A DNA stretch of 64,000 nt from Fervidibacter canadensis (GCA_041446545.1 JBGOEJ010000016.1:11460-75459), one strand, 5' to 3'; positions 52,481 to 61,187 are shown, counted from the first letter of the stretch. Translations and numbers: made by a program. The notes: generated by a model not told the origin, from the sequence alone.

Positions 52481-53452
52481 TCATCCCTCCTTTGGAGGCA
52501 CGAAAACCCGCAAGGCGTTTGGGACGACAGTGACCGTTGCGGGCGTCGTGCCGACAGGTTCGCCGTCGGCGAAGAGCGGGATTGGTTCCTCGCTGTCAAG
52601 ATGGGCTTGCTTGGCGGGGTGCAAACTCACTTCAGGTTCACGCACATGCTCGCCCGAAAAAACGGTCGGCAGCAATCGCAAGATGCGCCATTTGCTGGTC
52701 GCTCTCACGATGCAAACATGCAACAAGCCATCGTCCAGTTGAGCGGTTGGGGCAATCCACATCCCGCCGCCGTAAGCGGGGCAATTGGCGGTTGCCACCA
52801 GCAAAGTTTCCCCCTCAAACGCCCACCCGTCGCCACGCACCCGAACGGTTTTGAAGCGATAGCGAGCCAACAAAAGCAAAGCGGCACCAAAATAGCCGAC
52901 CCAGCCGCCGGGAATTTGCCGATGGCGATGGGCGAAATCGGCGACCTCGCTATCAAAGCCACAGGTGACGATGCCGCAAAAGAAACGGGGCGAGGGACGA
53001 GGGACGGGGGACGAGAACGGCTGATCGGTCTTTTCCTGCTGTTCCCTATTCGCCCTTTGCCCTTCATCGCTCGCTGCCGTCACTTGCCCTAAGTCAATCG
53101 CTTTGAGGTTTTGTCTGGCAATGACTTCGGCGGCGGCTTCGGCATCCAACGGGATGCCCAAGGCTCGCACCAAGTCGTTGCCTCGCCCACAAGGGATGAT
53201 GCCCAAGGGGATGTCGGAGTTCGCCAAAACTTGGACAGCATGATGGATGGTGCCATCTCCGCCCGCAATCAACACGGCATCCACGCCTGTTGCGACGGCT
53301 TGTTCGGTCAATTGGCGGACATGCTCAGGGTTTTCGCTGGGTCGCAATTCACAGTGCCAGCCGTGCCGTTGCAAGCGGGCTTGAGCGCGTTGAGCGTGCC
53401 AAAGGGCACGCCCCCGTTTGGCTTTCGGGTTGACGATCAACACACTCCGCAT
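52481..53452 (-). CDS. Diacylglycerol/lipid kinase, YegS/BmrU family
   Basis: 323 residues. The kinase core: RSVLIVNPKAKRGRA, then LIAGGDGTIHHAVQVL (GGDGT at 64-68), PLGIIPCGRGNDLVRALG, then KAIDLGQV. After residue 126 there is an extra ~30-residue stretch (AASDEGQRANREQQEKTDQP and FSSPVPRPSP) before RFFCGIVTCGFDSEVA; homologues run nearly straight from the IDLG strand to that FVN/FCG strand. The extra part is encoded by a heptamer hairpin element. The enzyme phosphorylates a lipid or sphingoid substrate with ATP. Start ATG at 53452 with GGGAGACG. Confidence 0.85.
   Translation of the reverse strand: MRSVLIVNPKAKRGRALWHAQRAQARLQRHGWHCELRPSENPEHVRQLTEQAVATGVDAVLIAGGDGTIHHAVQVLANSDIPLGIIPCGRGNDLVRALGIPLDAEAAAEVIARQNLKAIDLGQVTAASDEGQRANREQQEKTDQPFSSPVPRPSPRFFCGIVTCGFDSEVADFAHRHRQIPGGWVGYFGAALLLLARYRFKTVRVRGDGWAFEGETLLVATANCPAYGGGMWIAPTAQLDDGLLHVCIVRATSKWRILRLLPTVFSGEHVREPEVSLHPAKQAHLDSEEPIPLFADGEPVGTTPATVTVVPNALRVFVPPKEG
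52985..53070. repeat. Heptamer hairpin element inside the lipid kinase gene
   Basis: G-rich GGGGCGA/GGGACGA/GGGACGG/GGGACGA units at 52985-53015 and C-rich CGCCCTT/TGCCCTT units at 53041-53070, roughly inverted. About 87 bases, a multiple of three, matching the extra residues of the kinase. Confidence 0.65.
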
Positions 53453-53543
53453 CCCATCGTCTCCCTGTTCGGCGCGCAAGGGTGTGTCCGCATGTCGGAA
53501 TGCGAGAGAGGAAAAAATTGCCCAGACGCCCTTCCTCGCTGCC

Positions 53544-53552
53544 ATTTTAGCA
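53544..53552 (-). promoter_or_regulatory. Possible extended -10 for the lipid kinase gene
   Basis: TGCTAAAAT on the minus strand, about 90 bases ahead of the kinase start. No convincing -35. The same nine bases occur before the diadenylate cyclase gene. Confidence 0.3.
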
Positions 53553-53657
53553 GGAGGCGCATCGGAGCGATAAAATTTGCTGCCGCACGGGCAAAGAGGT
53601 AAACGGTGTGCCTTAAGCGCACCATGCAAACTTCCCTTGCGACGAGGTGTTGTCGTG

Positions 53658-54992
53658 ATGGGCATGACGATGACGGAAAAAATCCTTGCTGCCCACGCGG
53701 GCGTCCCAAAAGTCCGACCGGGTGAATTGGTCAACTGCAAGGTGGACTTGTGCATGGCGAACGATGTGACGGCAGCCTTGGCGATCAAGGAGTTTCGCAA
53801 GATTGGCATCAACCGCGTTTTTGACCCTGAAAGGATTGTGTTGGTGCCCAGCCACTATGCGCCCAGCAAAGACATCCAAGCGGCGGCGCAAGTGAAGGTC
53901 ATGCGGGATTTCGCTAAAGAGATGGGCATCAAGCATTTCTTTGAACTGGGGCGGGGCGGCATTGAGCACATCCTCGTGCCTGAACAAGGGCTCGCTTACC
54001 CGGGCATGCTGTATGTCGGCGCCGATTCGCACACCTGCACCGTCGGGGCGCTGGGTTGCTTTGCGACGGGTGTCGGCTCTACGGACATGGCAGCCGTTTG
54101 GGCGACGGGCGAAATCTGGCTGAAAGTCCCTGAGACGATGAAGTTCGTCTACACGGGCAAACTGCAAAAGTGGGTGATGGGCAAGGACTTGATTTTGGCG
54201 ACCATCGGCAAAATCACCGTCTCAGGGGCACTTTATCGGGCGATGGAGTTCACGGGACCAGTCATCCATGAGTTACCCATGAGCGAGCGGTTCACGATGT
54301 GCAACATGGTCATTGAAGCCGGTGGCAAAAACGGCATTATGCCAGTGGACGAAGTGACGCTCGCTTACTTGCGCCGTCATGCCCCCCACACCGAAGACAA
54401 ATGGCTCATCGTGGAAAGCGACCCCGATGCGCAGTATCACAGCGTTTGGGAAATCAACTGCTCTGAGTTGGAGCCATTGGTCGCTTTTCCCCATTCGCCC
54501 GACAATGTTCATCCCGTTTCGGAAGCCGCCTCCCTCAACATCACCGTTGACCAAGTTTTCATCGGCTCGTGCACCAACGCCAAATTGGAAGACTTGCGAA
54601 TTGCTGCGAGGTTGCTGAAAGGGCGCAAGGTGCACCCTGATGTTCGGCTCATCGTCATCCCCGCCACCCATCGCGTTTACATGCAAGCGATGAAGGAAGG
54701 GTTGCTGGAAATTTTCGCCGACGCAGGCGCCATCATCGCCGAGGGCACTTGCGGTCCATGCTTGGGCGGTTACTTCGGCGTTTTGGGACCAGGCGAGCGA
54801 TGCTTGTCCACGAGCAACCGCAACTTTATCGGTCGGATGGGTTCGCCCCAGTCGGAAGCCTTCCTCGCCAACCCTGCCGTTGCGGCGGCGACGGCAGTGC
54901 TGGGGCGCATTGCCCATCCTGACGAACTGGATGGAGCGCCCAAAGTTTGGTCGTTGAAAGCCTTCGCCGAAACCGCCTCGCTTGCCTCCTGA
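53658..54992 (+). CDS. leuC: 3-isopropylmalate dehydratase large subunit / homoaconitase-like
   Basis: 444 residues. Aconitase fold: LGRGGIEHILVPEQGLAYPGMLYVGADSHTCTVGALGCFATGVGSTDMAAVWATGEIWLKVPE, the 4Fe-4S Cys in IGSCTNAK and in GTCGPCLGG (CxxC), and the usual end IAHPDELDG. It isomerises 2- to 3-isopropylmalate for leucine (or homocitrate for lysine in the archaeal-type branch). LeuD (small subunit) is not adjacent. Start ATG at 53658 with GAGGTG eight bases ahead. Confidence 0.9.
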   Translation: MGMTMTEKILAAHAGVPKVRPGELVNCKVDLCMANDVTAALAIKEFRKIGINRVFDPERIVLVPSHYAPSKDIQAAAQVKVMRDFAKEMGIKHFFELGRGGIEHILVPEQGLAYPGMLYVGADSHTCTVGALGCFATGVGSTDMAAVWATGEIWLKVPETMKFVYTGKLQKWVMGKDLILATIGKITVSGALYRAMEFTGPVIHELPMSERFTMCNMVIEAGGKNGIMPVDEVTLAYLRRHAPHTEDKWLIVESDPDAQYHSVWEINCSELEPLVAFPHSPDNVHPVSEAASLNITVDQVFIGSCTNAKLEDLRIAARLLKGRKVHPDVRLIVIPATHRVYMQAMKEGLLEIFADAGAIIAEGTCGPCLGGYFGVLGPGERCLSTSNRNFIGRMGSPQSEAFLANPAVAAATAVLGRIAHPDELDGAPKVWSLKAFAETASLAS

Positions 54993-55038
54993 GGGAAAAG
55001 GTTCGGCAACCTCGCCTCTCCCTTGCCCCTTCAAAAAG

Positions 55039-55371
55039 TCATCGCCTGCCGAAAAGGCGGTAACGGTTGGCGGCGATGAAGCGATAAAGACGCCAGCCAA
55101 GCCGACGCAAAGGCGACAGGGAAGTCAGCCATGCGAAGGGACGCAAGGGAGGGCAAAGATACATCAACGCCACGATGCCATCTAAGCCCCAAAAAACTTG
55201 CCCTTCGGGCGAGACGACTTGAACGACGTCAAAGGAACAACCTTCCGAGACGCAGGGAAAGGGCAGAAAGGCAAGACAGTGACGACGGTCTAACCGACGC
55301 AGCCAATGAACGATGCGCAGGCAAAGGTTGCAACGGTCGTCGTAAAAGACCTGCCATCGCCGACGGGACAT
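55039..55371 (-). CDS. DCC-family thiol-disulfide oxidoreductase-like protein (DUF393)
   Basis: About 110 residues. VFYDDRCNLCLRIVHWLRRLDRR carries the DxxCxxC signature of the DCC/DUF393 family, a thioredoxin-like group found with sugar or cell-wall genes. The rest is basic and aromatic. Start ATG at 55371 (GGTGAGTCCT ahead); GTG at 55380 is an alternative. Divergent from RNase G. Confidence 0.8.
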   Translation of the reverse strand: MSRRRWQVFYDDRCNLCLRIVHWLRRLDRRHCLAFLPFPCVSEGCSFDVVQVVSPEGQVFWGLDGIVALMYLCPPLRPFAWLTSLSPLRRLGWRLYRFIAANRYRLFGRR

Positions 55372-55464
55372 AGGACTCACCGCCACCTATTATGCAAGCC
55401 CCCCGAAGATGCGGCTAACGCCAAACGGATTTCTTTGCGACGCCCCAAAGTGGCAATCCGCACC

Positions 55465-55489
55465 TGTTGGAGTGGCTATCAGCCATGAC
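55465..55489. repeat. 25-bp palindromic repeat, copy 3 (inverted)
   Basis: The minus strand reads GTC-A-TGGCTGATAGCCACTCCAACA, two differences from copy 2. It lies in the divergent region between the DCC gene and RNase G, so it is not simply a terminator. Confidence 0.65.
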
Positions 55490-55539
55490 TTTTTGTCGCC
55501 TTCCGCCTCAGGCTTGAAGATGCCGAGCCTTTAAGCGGG

Positions 55540-55548
55540 TGGCATAAT
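55540..55548 (+). promoter_or_regulatory. Possible extended -10 for RNase G
   Basis: TGGCATAAT about 40 bases before the RNase G start. No good -35, as with other extended -10 sites in the window. Confidence 0.3.
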
Positions 55549-55586
55549 GCATAGCAACCCATTGGCAATGAGAGGGGGTTTCGGTA

Positions 55587-57317
55587 ATGGCGCTTTCATC
55601 CCGTCAAGTCATCGTGCTGGTGGATTGTGACCCGATGGAGACCCGCATCGCCGTCTTAGAAAACGGCAAAGTCGTGGATTTGGAGGTAGAGCGAGAAGCC
55701 CGCATCGTGGAAAATGTCTACAAAGGGGTCGTCCGCCAAATCGTTCCTGGCATCGGCGCTGCCTTCGTGGACATCGGATTGGAACGCAACGGCTTTCTCT
55801 ATGTGGATGACATCGTGCCAGGAGGCTTGGGTGTTTCGGGACAGACCCAACGCGACCGGTTTCGCAATATCCGTGAGGCGGTCAAAGAAGGCGACAAGGT
55901 GTTGGTGCAAATCGCCCGCTATGGCGGTCCGCGCAAGGGAGTGCGGTTGACGACAAAGGTGGGGCTGCGGGGGCATTACTGCGTCTTGCTTTGTCAAGGC
56001 TCCGACCATGTGGGCGTGTCAGTAAAGGTGACGGATGAACGCACCCGCGAGCGGTTGCGACGGCTGGGTGAGCAATTGCGCCCGTTAGATTGCGGGTTAA
56101 TCCTGCGCTATCACGCCGCTAAGGCGACGCCCGAAGCCATCGCTTTGGAAGTGGAGCAATTGTATCGGCGTTGGCAACGACTGATGCGGGATTTTGCTAA
56201 AGCCCCTGCCCCTTCCCTTCTCTTCAGCCGCCCCTCGGTGTTCGCTGATTTGCTCTGGGACATCGCCCCGCCTGATACCCAACGCATCATCGTGGACGGA
56301 GAAGAGGAAGCGAAACAGTTGCGGGAGTTGGCAAAAGAATTGCGTCCCGAATTTGTTGACCGCATTGAGGTCTACCGAGGCAGCACGCCCATCTTTGAGC
56401 ACTTCAATGTGGAGCCGCAGTTGCGGGTGTTGTTTGAGCCTATCGTCCCACTGCCCAGCGGTGGTTATCTGGTCGTGGAAGAAGCGGAAGCGGCGACCCT
56501 CATTGATGTCAACACGGGGCGCTACACAGGTCGGGACAACACTGCCCAGACAATTTTCCAGACGAACATGGAAGCCATTGAGGAAGTCGCCCGCCAAATG
56601 CGCCTGCGCGATTTAAGCGGCATCATCTTGGTGGACTTGATTGATGTCTTGCGCTCTAAAGACCGCAACAAACTGATGGCAGCCTTCCAGCAGGTTGTGC
56701 AGCGGGACAGAAACCCGACGAAAATCGTGGACTTGACACCGTTAGGCTTGGTGGAAATCACCCGCCATCGGCGGGGGGAAAGTTTGTGGCGACAAATGAC
56801 CCAGCCGTGCCCCCATTGTGGCGGAAGGGGACGAGTGAGAACACCCTTGACTTTGAGCATTGAATTTCGTCGGCGCATCCGCTCCTTCGCTGCCACCCTT
56901 TCGCCCCAAGAAAAGGGCGTTATCGTCGTCAGCGTCCACCCAGAAGTCGCCAGTTGGATGGCGTTGGAAGAAGAGGCAATGGAACGGTTGGAGCGGCAAA
57001 CGAACCGACCTGTTCACCTTTTTGTCAACCCTGCTTCCTCCCCCGACCACTTCACGGTCGCTCTCCGTCAGGAGGGAGACTTATGGACGCGCCTTGCGGG
57101 CACGGAATTTGTTTGCCCCACCTCGCAGTTGCTCCCGCCAGAGGAACCGATGTTCGCCGTCTACGGCAACCGATTGGTGAGGTTGTCAGGACGCTGGGAA
57201 GGCAGGGAATTCATCGCTGTCCACATCATCACCAAAGATGGGCGCTGGTGGTGTGAAGGTGAGGTTTTGGACACCCCGCTATCGGAACGAGTTTTAAAGG
57301 CGCAAGGGCTGGCTTGA
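55587..57317 (+). CDS. rng: Ribonuclease G/E family endoribonuclease
   Basis: 576 residues. N-terminal S1-like RNA-binding region (RIVENVYKGVVRQIVPGIGAAFVDIGLERNGFLYVDDI), the RNase H-like/DNase-I-like catalytic part with LIDVNTGRYTG and SGIILVDLIDVLRSKDRN, and the zinc-link CPHCGGRGRV. RNase G/E cleaves single-stranded A/U-rich RNA and matures 16S rRNA or degrades mRNA. It lacks the long C-terminal scaffold of RNase E. It leads an operon with two small genes. Confidence 0.9.
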   Translation: MALSSRQVIVLVDCDPMETRIAVLENGKVVDLEVEREARIVENVYKGVVRQIVPGIGAAFVDIGLERNGFLYVDDIVPGGLGVSGQTQRDRFRNIREAVKEGDKVLVQIARYGGPRKGVRLTTKVGLRGHYCVLLCQGSDHVGVSVKVTDERTRERLRRLGEQLRPLDCGLILRYHAAKATPEAIALEVEQLYRRWQRLMRDFAKAPAPSLLFSRPSVFADLLWDIAPPDTQRIIVDGEEEAKQLRELAKELRPEFVDRIEVYRGSTPIFEHFNVEPQLRVLFEPIVPLPSGGYLVVEEAEAATLIDVNTGRYTGRDNTAQTIFQTNMEAIEEVARQMRLRDLSGIILVDLIDVLRSKDRNKLMAAFQQVVQRDRNPTKIVDLTPLGLVEITRHRRGESLWRQMTQPCPHCGGRGRVRTPLTLSIEFRRRIRSFAATLSPQEKGVIVVSVHPEVASWMALEEEAMERLERQTNRPVHLFVNPASSPDHFTVALRQEGDLWTRLAGTEFVCPTSQLLPPEEPMFAVYGNRLVRLSGRWEGREFIAVHIITKDGRWWCEGEVLDTPLSERVLKAQGLA

Positions 57318-57349
57318 CAAACCATCCGCGCCGAAAGGGGGTGCCAGCG

Positions 57350-58000
57350 ATGGCGACGGCTCAAGAGTTATGGGAGAAAGCCAAACCTTTAGTCCGCCGA
57401 CGCATGTCCTTTACCCCCGACCTTTGGCGGAGCGTGGAGGCAGCAGTGCCTGTGACGATAGACGGGACGACTTTTGTCTTGGGGTTAGCGCCAGAAAATG
57501 AACCTTTGCGAAGCCACTTGGAGACGAACACGATGACGGCGCTCATCCGAGAAATTTTGCGGGAACTGACGGGCACGGAGATGCAAGTCGTCATCCTGAT
57601 CGGCACGACGGAAGAGGATTGGCAGCGCTACAAAGCCCGCCAAGAGCAGGTGCGCCAACTGACCACCCGAACCGCTGAGGTGACCGCCCGAAAAGCCAAG
57701 GAGCGGGACTGGTCGTGGCTTATTCACCAGTTTGACCACGACCACGCCCACTTGCCCCATCGCCAATACGACTTCGTGAAAGCACGCTTTCTGCTGGACT
57801 GCGCCCAAAAGGCTGCCGAATTTGCTTTGGACTACCTTGCCCACCATCCTGACCGAAAGGACGAAGTGACGCGGGAGTTGGAGCGGGTTTGCCAACGGTT
57901 GGCGGGGATGCTGAACGCCCCCGCCATCGTCGTCGGGATGGAAATTGAGCGCGCCTTGAGAGAACGCCAGAAAAGGAATGAAACGGCTCAGGAAGGATGA
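57350..58000 (+). CDS. DnaA domain-I-like protein with charged C-terminus
   Basis: 216 residues. The first 85 (LWEKAKPLVRRRMSFTPDLWRSVEAAVPVTIDGTTFVLGLAPENEPLRSHLETN then ALIREILRELTGTEMQVVIL) fit the DnaA N-terminal domain (domain I) in length, spacing and pattern, but the ATPase and helix-turn-helix domains are missing. The rest is helical and basic-acidic. Start ATG at 57350 with GGGGGTG ahead. It sits 33 bases after RNase G and 37 before the zinc-ribbon gene. A regulator of replication initiation, or just a shared fold, is possible. Confidence 0.5.
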   Translation: MATAQELWEKAKPLVRRRMSFTPDLWRSVEAAVPVTIDGTTFVLGLAPENEPLRSHLETNTMTALIREILRELTGTEMQVVILIGTTEEDWQRYKARQEQVRQLTTRTAEVTARKAKERDWSWLIHQFDHDHAHLPHRQYDFVKARFLLDCAQKAAEFALDYLAHHPDRKDEVTRELERVCQRLAGMLNAPAIVVGMEIERALRERQKRNETAQEG

Positions 58001-58036
58001 CGAAAGGAACTTTGACCGCTGAAAGGAGGCAGTTTT

Positions 58037-58657
58037 GTGGCAATCTGTGTGTTGTGTCGGCAACGGAAAGGGAAGCGTTTTTGCCCCGCCGTTTACAACT
58101 ACATCTGCCCGACTTGCTGCGGGACGCATCGGCTCAAAAAACTCCGTTGCCCTTCCTCGTGCCCTTACTTGCAACAAGCGAAGGCGATGGAGATGGCACA
58201 GCGAGAAGCGGAATGGGCACAGCGGGGTGCTGCCAGAGCCGAGTTGGAGCAGCGCTTGACGGCTTACGCCGTTGAAGAAGCCATCGCCACCTTCGCCAGT
58301 GAACATCCCGAATTGACCGATGCCGATGCCATCACTGCCCTCCAAGCCATCCAAGATGCCGCCGAACGGGAAGTGATGTCAGGCATCCGCCACGAACCTG
58401 AGGCTCAAGGGATTGCCAAAGAGTTGGCTCAACGCATTTTGCACAATGTGCAAACGATGCGCCAACGCATCGGCATCCCTCACAATGTCTTGTTAGCGCG
58501 GGTGGCTCGGTTGCTGACCCAACGGGCGCAGTTGCTTTCCCGCCGTCCGCCCATCGGGCAGGGTTATCTGCGCGCCGTCCGCCTTGATGCCCCGCCCAAT
58601 TCACTGGAAACCTTGCTGCAACGGTTGACGGCAAAAACGACGGTGAGAGGCGAATAG
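58037..58657 (+). CDS. Conserved protein with N-terminal zinc-binding pattern
   Basis: 206 residues. ICVLCRQRKGKRFCPAVYNYICPTCCGTHRLKKLRCPSSCPY contains a run of Cys pairs (CxxC...CPxxx...CPTCC...C-x3-C) that should bind one or two zinc ions. The rest is helical and charged. GTG start at 58037 with GGAGGC at good spacing. Probably part of an operon with RNase G and the DnaA-I-like gene. Zinc ribbon proteins of this kind are found with RNA or translation genes in other thermophiles; function not determined. Confidence 0.55.
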   Translation: MAICVLCRQRKGKRFCPAVYNYICPTCCGTHRLKKLRCPSSCPYLQQAKAMEMAQREAEWAQRGAARAELEQRLTAYAVEEAIATFASEHPELTDADAITALQAIQDAAEREVMSGIRHEPEAQGIAKELAQRILHNVQTMRQRIGIPHNVLLARVARLLTQRAQLLSRRPPIGQGYLRAVRLDAPPNSLETLLQRLTAKTTVRGE

Positions 58658-58687
58658 CGTTGTCCACGACGAAAGCGAAGGAGCGTG

Positions 58688-59557
58688 ATGAGCGTGTTCG
58701 CTTGCCTTAACCCCGGGACAGTCGGAGGCGGTTTGAGTTACGAGGAGTTTGTGGCACTGGCGAAGCGGCACGGGTTCGCTGCCGTTGAATTCGGGATTGA
58801 TTGGTTGGCGGAAAAGGCAAGCAAGGAAGGGATGGACGCCGCTCGGAATTGGTTGGACGCTCAAGGCATCCGCCACGCCGCTTTCTGGTTGCCCGTTCGT
58901 TGGCGAGAGGACGAGGCGGCTTTTGAAGAGAGCCTGCAAACGCTACCCCAAAAAGCCCAAACGGCTCAAGCCATCGGCTGCCATGCCTGCGTCACTTACA
59001 TCCCGCCGTCAGTATCTGGCGACCCTGAGGAATTTCGGGCGATGATGGTGCGGCGGTTTCGTCAAGTCTGCGCCATTTTGGCAGACTACGAGGTTCCCTT
59101 GGGCATTGAATGGGTTGCTCCCGCCCATTTCCGTCGCAGCGGCAATCCTGTCTTGTGGCGGATGGACCAAGCCTTAGATTTGTGCGACGCCGTCGGTGCG
59201 CCCAACATCGGGCTTTTAGTGGACAGTTTCCATTGGTTCTGTGCGGGACCCTCGTTGGACGAACTGCGGGCGCTGCCCCGCCAACGCATCGTCCATGTCC
59301 ACATCAACGATGCGCCTGACCGCCCCGTTGACGAGCAGGTGGACAACGAACGGGTGATGCCCGGCGAAGGCGTCATTGACCTTGTCGGCTTTTTGCAGGC
59401 GTTGCGTTATGCGGGTTATGACGGCGCCGTTTCCGTAGAAGTGCTCAGCAAAACGCTCCCGCAGCAATTCAGCAAAGACGAGTTGGCGGCGCGGGCGAAA
59501 CGAAGTCTGGATGCCTTGCTTTCCCGCTTGGGCGTTGGAGAAGCAGGGATAGCGTAA
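58688..59557 (+). CDS. Sugar phosphate isomerase/epimerase-like TIM barrel
   Basis: 289 residues. Endonuclease-IV/xylose-isomerase-like fold: RHGFAAVEFGIDWLA, PLGIEWVAPAHFRRSG, NIGLLVDSFHWFCAG, RIVHVHINDAPDRPVDEQ and GAVSVEVLSKTLPQQ supply the metal-binding Glu, Asp and His. Different family branch from the gene at 16593. Start ATG at 58688 with AAGGAG ahead; GTG at 58685 is adjacent. Substrate not readable. Confidence 0.82.
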   Translation: MSVFACLNPGTVGGGLSYEEFVALAKRHGFAAVEFGIDWLAEKASKEGMDAARNWLDAQGIRHAAFWLPVRWREDEAAFEESLQTLPQKAQTAQAIGCHACVTYIPPSVSGDPEEFRAMMVRRFRQVCAILADYEVPLGIEWVAPAHFRRSGNPVLWRMDQALDLCDAVGAPNIGLLVDSFHWFCAGPSLDELRALPRQRIVHVHINDAPDRPVDEQVDNERVMPGEGVIDLVGFLQALRYAGYDGAVSVEVLSKTLPQQFSKDELAARAKRSLDALLSRLGVGEAGIA

Positions 59558-59570
59558 ACCGCGATGCCTC

Positions 59571-60218
59571 TTAGGGCGATAGACGGCTGACCCGAGCGAC
59601 TTGCGTCGTGAAGATGCCGAAGACAAGGGTGTGCAGAAGGACAGGGGCAAAAAGGGAGCGGGTGCGCCAAGCGATGCCACATAAAATCAAACCCGCCAAA
59701 AATGAGCCCAGTAACTCTGGCAACGGTTTGCCCCAATGGCTGGCGCCGAACAAAAGGGTGGAAAAAGTGACAGCAGTGAGCAAACGGAGAAGGGATGGGT
59801 TGTTTCCCGCCAAGCCAAAGAGCAAAAAGCCCCGAAAGAGAAACTCCCATCCGAGCATGTAGGCAAAAAGAGTTAGCCAGAAGGTCAAAGGAGCCGAGCG
59901 AAGAGACGCCGCAAGAGGCTCATAGTAGGCACGAAAGTCAGGGCGTCCCGCCGCCCATTGACCGATGAATGCCATCCCTAAAGTGCCAATAGCCACCCAA
60001 AGGAGACCAAGACGCCCTTCCCCGACCGTCAAACCACACTCCCAAGGCTTTTTGCCGACCGCCAACAACATCCCCAAAGGCAAAAGGAAGCTGCAAAGGA
60101 ACCCCCAAAGACACCAACCGACCCAGTGAGAATAGGACGAAAAGGGAGCAAAATAGCAAGCGAGGGTCGCAAGGAGTCCCGTAAGAGCGATGAGGAAATC
60201 GCTGATGGGCTGCCTCAT
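59571..60218 (-). CDS. CPBP (CAAX/Abi) family intramembrane metalloprotease
   Basis: 215 residues, six or so hydrophobic helices. Motif 1 is GWEFLFRGFLLFG (Trp in place of the first Glu of EExxxR), motif 2 GASHWGKPLPE and motif 3 LHTL. So this is a WEF-type member and may be a less typical protease. It begins 13 bases after the diadenylate cyclase stop and is probably co-transcribed. Confidence 0.78.
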   Translation of the reverse strand: MRQPISDFLIALTGLLATLACYFAPFSSYSHWVGWCLWGFLCSFLLPLGMLLAVGKKPWECGLTVGEGRLGLLWVAIGTLGMAFIGQWAAGRPDFRAYYEPLAASLRSAPLTFWLTLFAYMLGWEFLFRGFLLFGLAGNNPSLLRLLTAVTFSTLLFGASHWGKPLPELLGSFLAGLILCGIAWRTRSLFAPVLLHTLVFGIFTTQVARVSRLSP

Positions 60219-60231
60219 TGCCTCTCAGTCC

Positions 60232-61143
60232 CTAAGAGGGTCGCTCAATTTCCAAAACCATTCGCCCGCTCCGAAAAACGCGCACGGTGCCTGTGGAAGC
60301 GGAGACGGTAATAGCGATAGCGTTGGTGACAGCGGTAATGCCCGCAGCGGCGGCATGGCGAGCCCCTAAGCCCATCGGCAACTCCTCGCGGGGTAGCCCT
60401 GGGTGCAAAAATGCCCCTGCCGCTTCAATGACGCCGTCACCGCGAAGGAGGAAAGCGCCATCAATGGCGCAAAACTCTTTGACCGTCTCCGTCAAGCGTG
60501 GGTCAAGGATGTTGCGTTCGTTTTCCTCATAGCCTTTGAAAGGGTTAAGGACAAGTTGGGTAGCGTATCGGGCGACATTTTCGTAATCCCCGACGACGAA
60601 GAGAGCGCCGATGGGTTTCCCTTCCCGTCCCTCGGCGGCGATTTGGATGGCAATTTCCAACACCTGCTCAAACACTTCAGGGTTGACATGCTCCACCAAC
60701 AGCCGATCCGAGCCGGCAAAGAGTTCAAACTCTTCCCGCACCGTTAGCAAAAGCAAAGTGTCTAACCGATGGGCATTGGGCGGACCGGCGAGGCAAACGA
60801 GGGTGTCTGTGGGGGTGATAAGTCCCTGCGCCATTCCCAAAACGATCGCCAGTTTGATTTGTCCCAAACGAGGCAAGCGGATGGCAGGCAGTTCAATGAC
60901 GCCTTTGAGAGCGCCCTTGAAGTCCTCAGGCAAGTTCCGGGCGTTCGTCGCCACCAACAAGGGGGCTTTACCGACCCATTCTTGGAGGCTGGGTAACAAA
61001 GAGGCTTCTACGCAGGCGAGGATTGCCGTCCCCGCCGCTTGCTTAGTCAATTGAACTGCCATGCCTAAAAGCGCATCAGTGGGGTCTACCAACTCTTCGG
61101 CGCCCTCTTTTCGGGGCTTGCGCTTTATGTCTTTTTCGGGCAT
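60232..61143 (-). CDS. Diadenylate cyclase (DAC/DisA-N domain)
   Basis: 303 residues. C-terminal DAC domain: CAIDGAFLLRGDGVIEAAG (DGA near 228-230) and LGARHAAAAGITAVTNAIAITVSASTGTVRVFRSG (RHA in place of RHR). It makes c-di-AMP from two ATP. No membrane helices and no DisA DNA-binding repeats; the N-terminal ~130 residues (VAQLTKQ...ILACVEASLL, PLLVATNARNLP) resemble the archaeal DacZ layout. Start ATG at 61143 with GGAGGGAG. Divergent from murA: c-di-AMP and wall synthesis are linked in many bacteria. Confidence 0.85.
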   Translation of the reverse strand: MPEKDIKRKPRKEGAEELVDPTDALLGMAVQLTKQAAGTAILACVEASLLPSLQEWVGKAPLLVATNARNLPEDFKGALKGVIELPAIRLPRLGQIKLAIVLGMAQGLITPTDTLVCLAGPPNAHRLDTLLLLTVREEFELFAGSDRLLVEHVNPEVFEQVLEIAIQIAAEGREGKPIGALFVVGDYENVARYATQLVLNPFKGYEENERNILDPRLTETVKEFCAIDGAFLLRGDGVIEAAGAFLHPGLPREELPMGLGARHAAAAGITAVTNAIAITVSASTGTVRVFRSGRMVLEIERPS

Positions 61144-61178
61144 CTTTCTCTCCCTCCAGAAGGGTAGGGGCATCGGCT

Positions 61179-61187
61179 ATTTTAGCA
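61179..61187 (-). promoter_or_regulatory. Possible extended -10 for diadenylate cyclase
   Basis: TGCTAAAAT on the minus strand, about 36 bases before the ATG. Same sequence as at 53544-53552. No -35 match. Confidence 0.35.
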
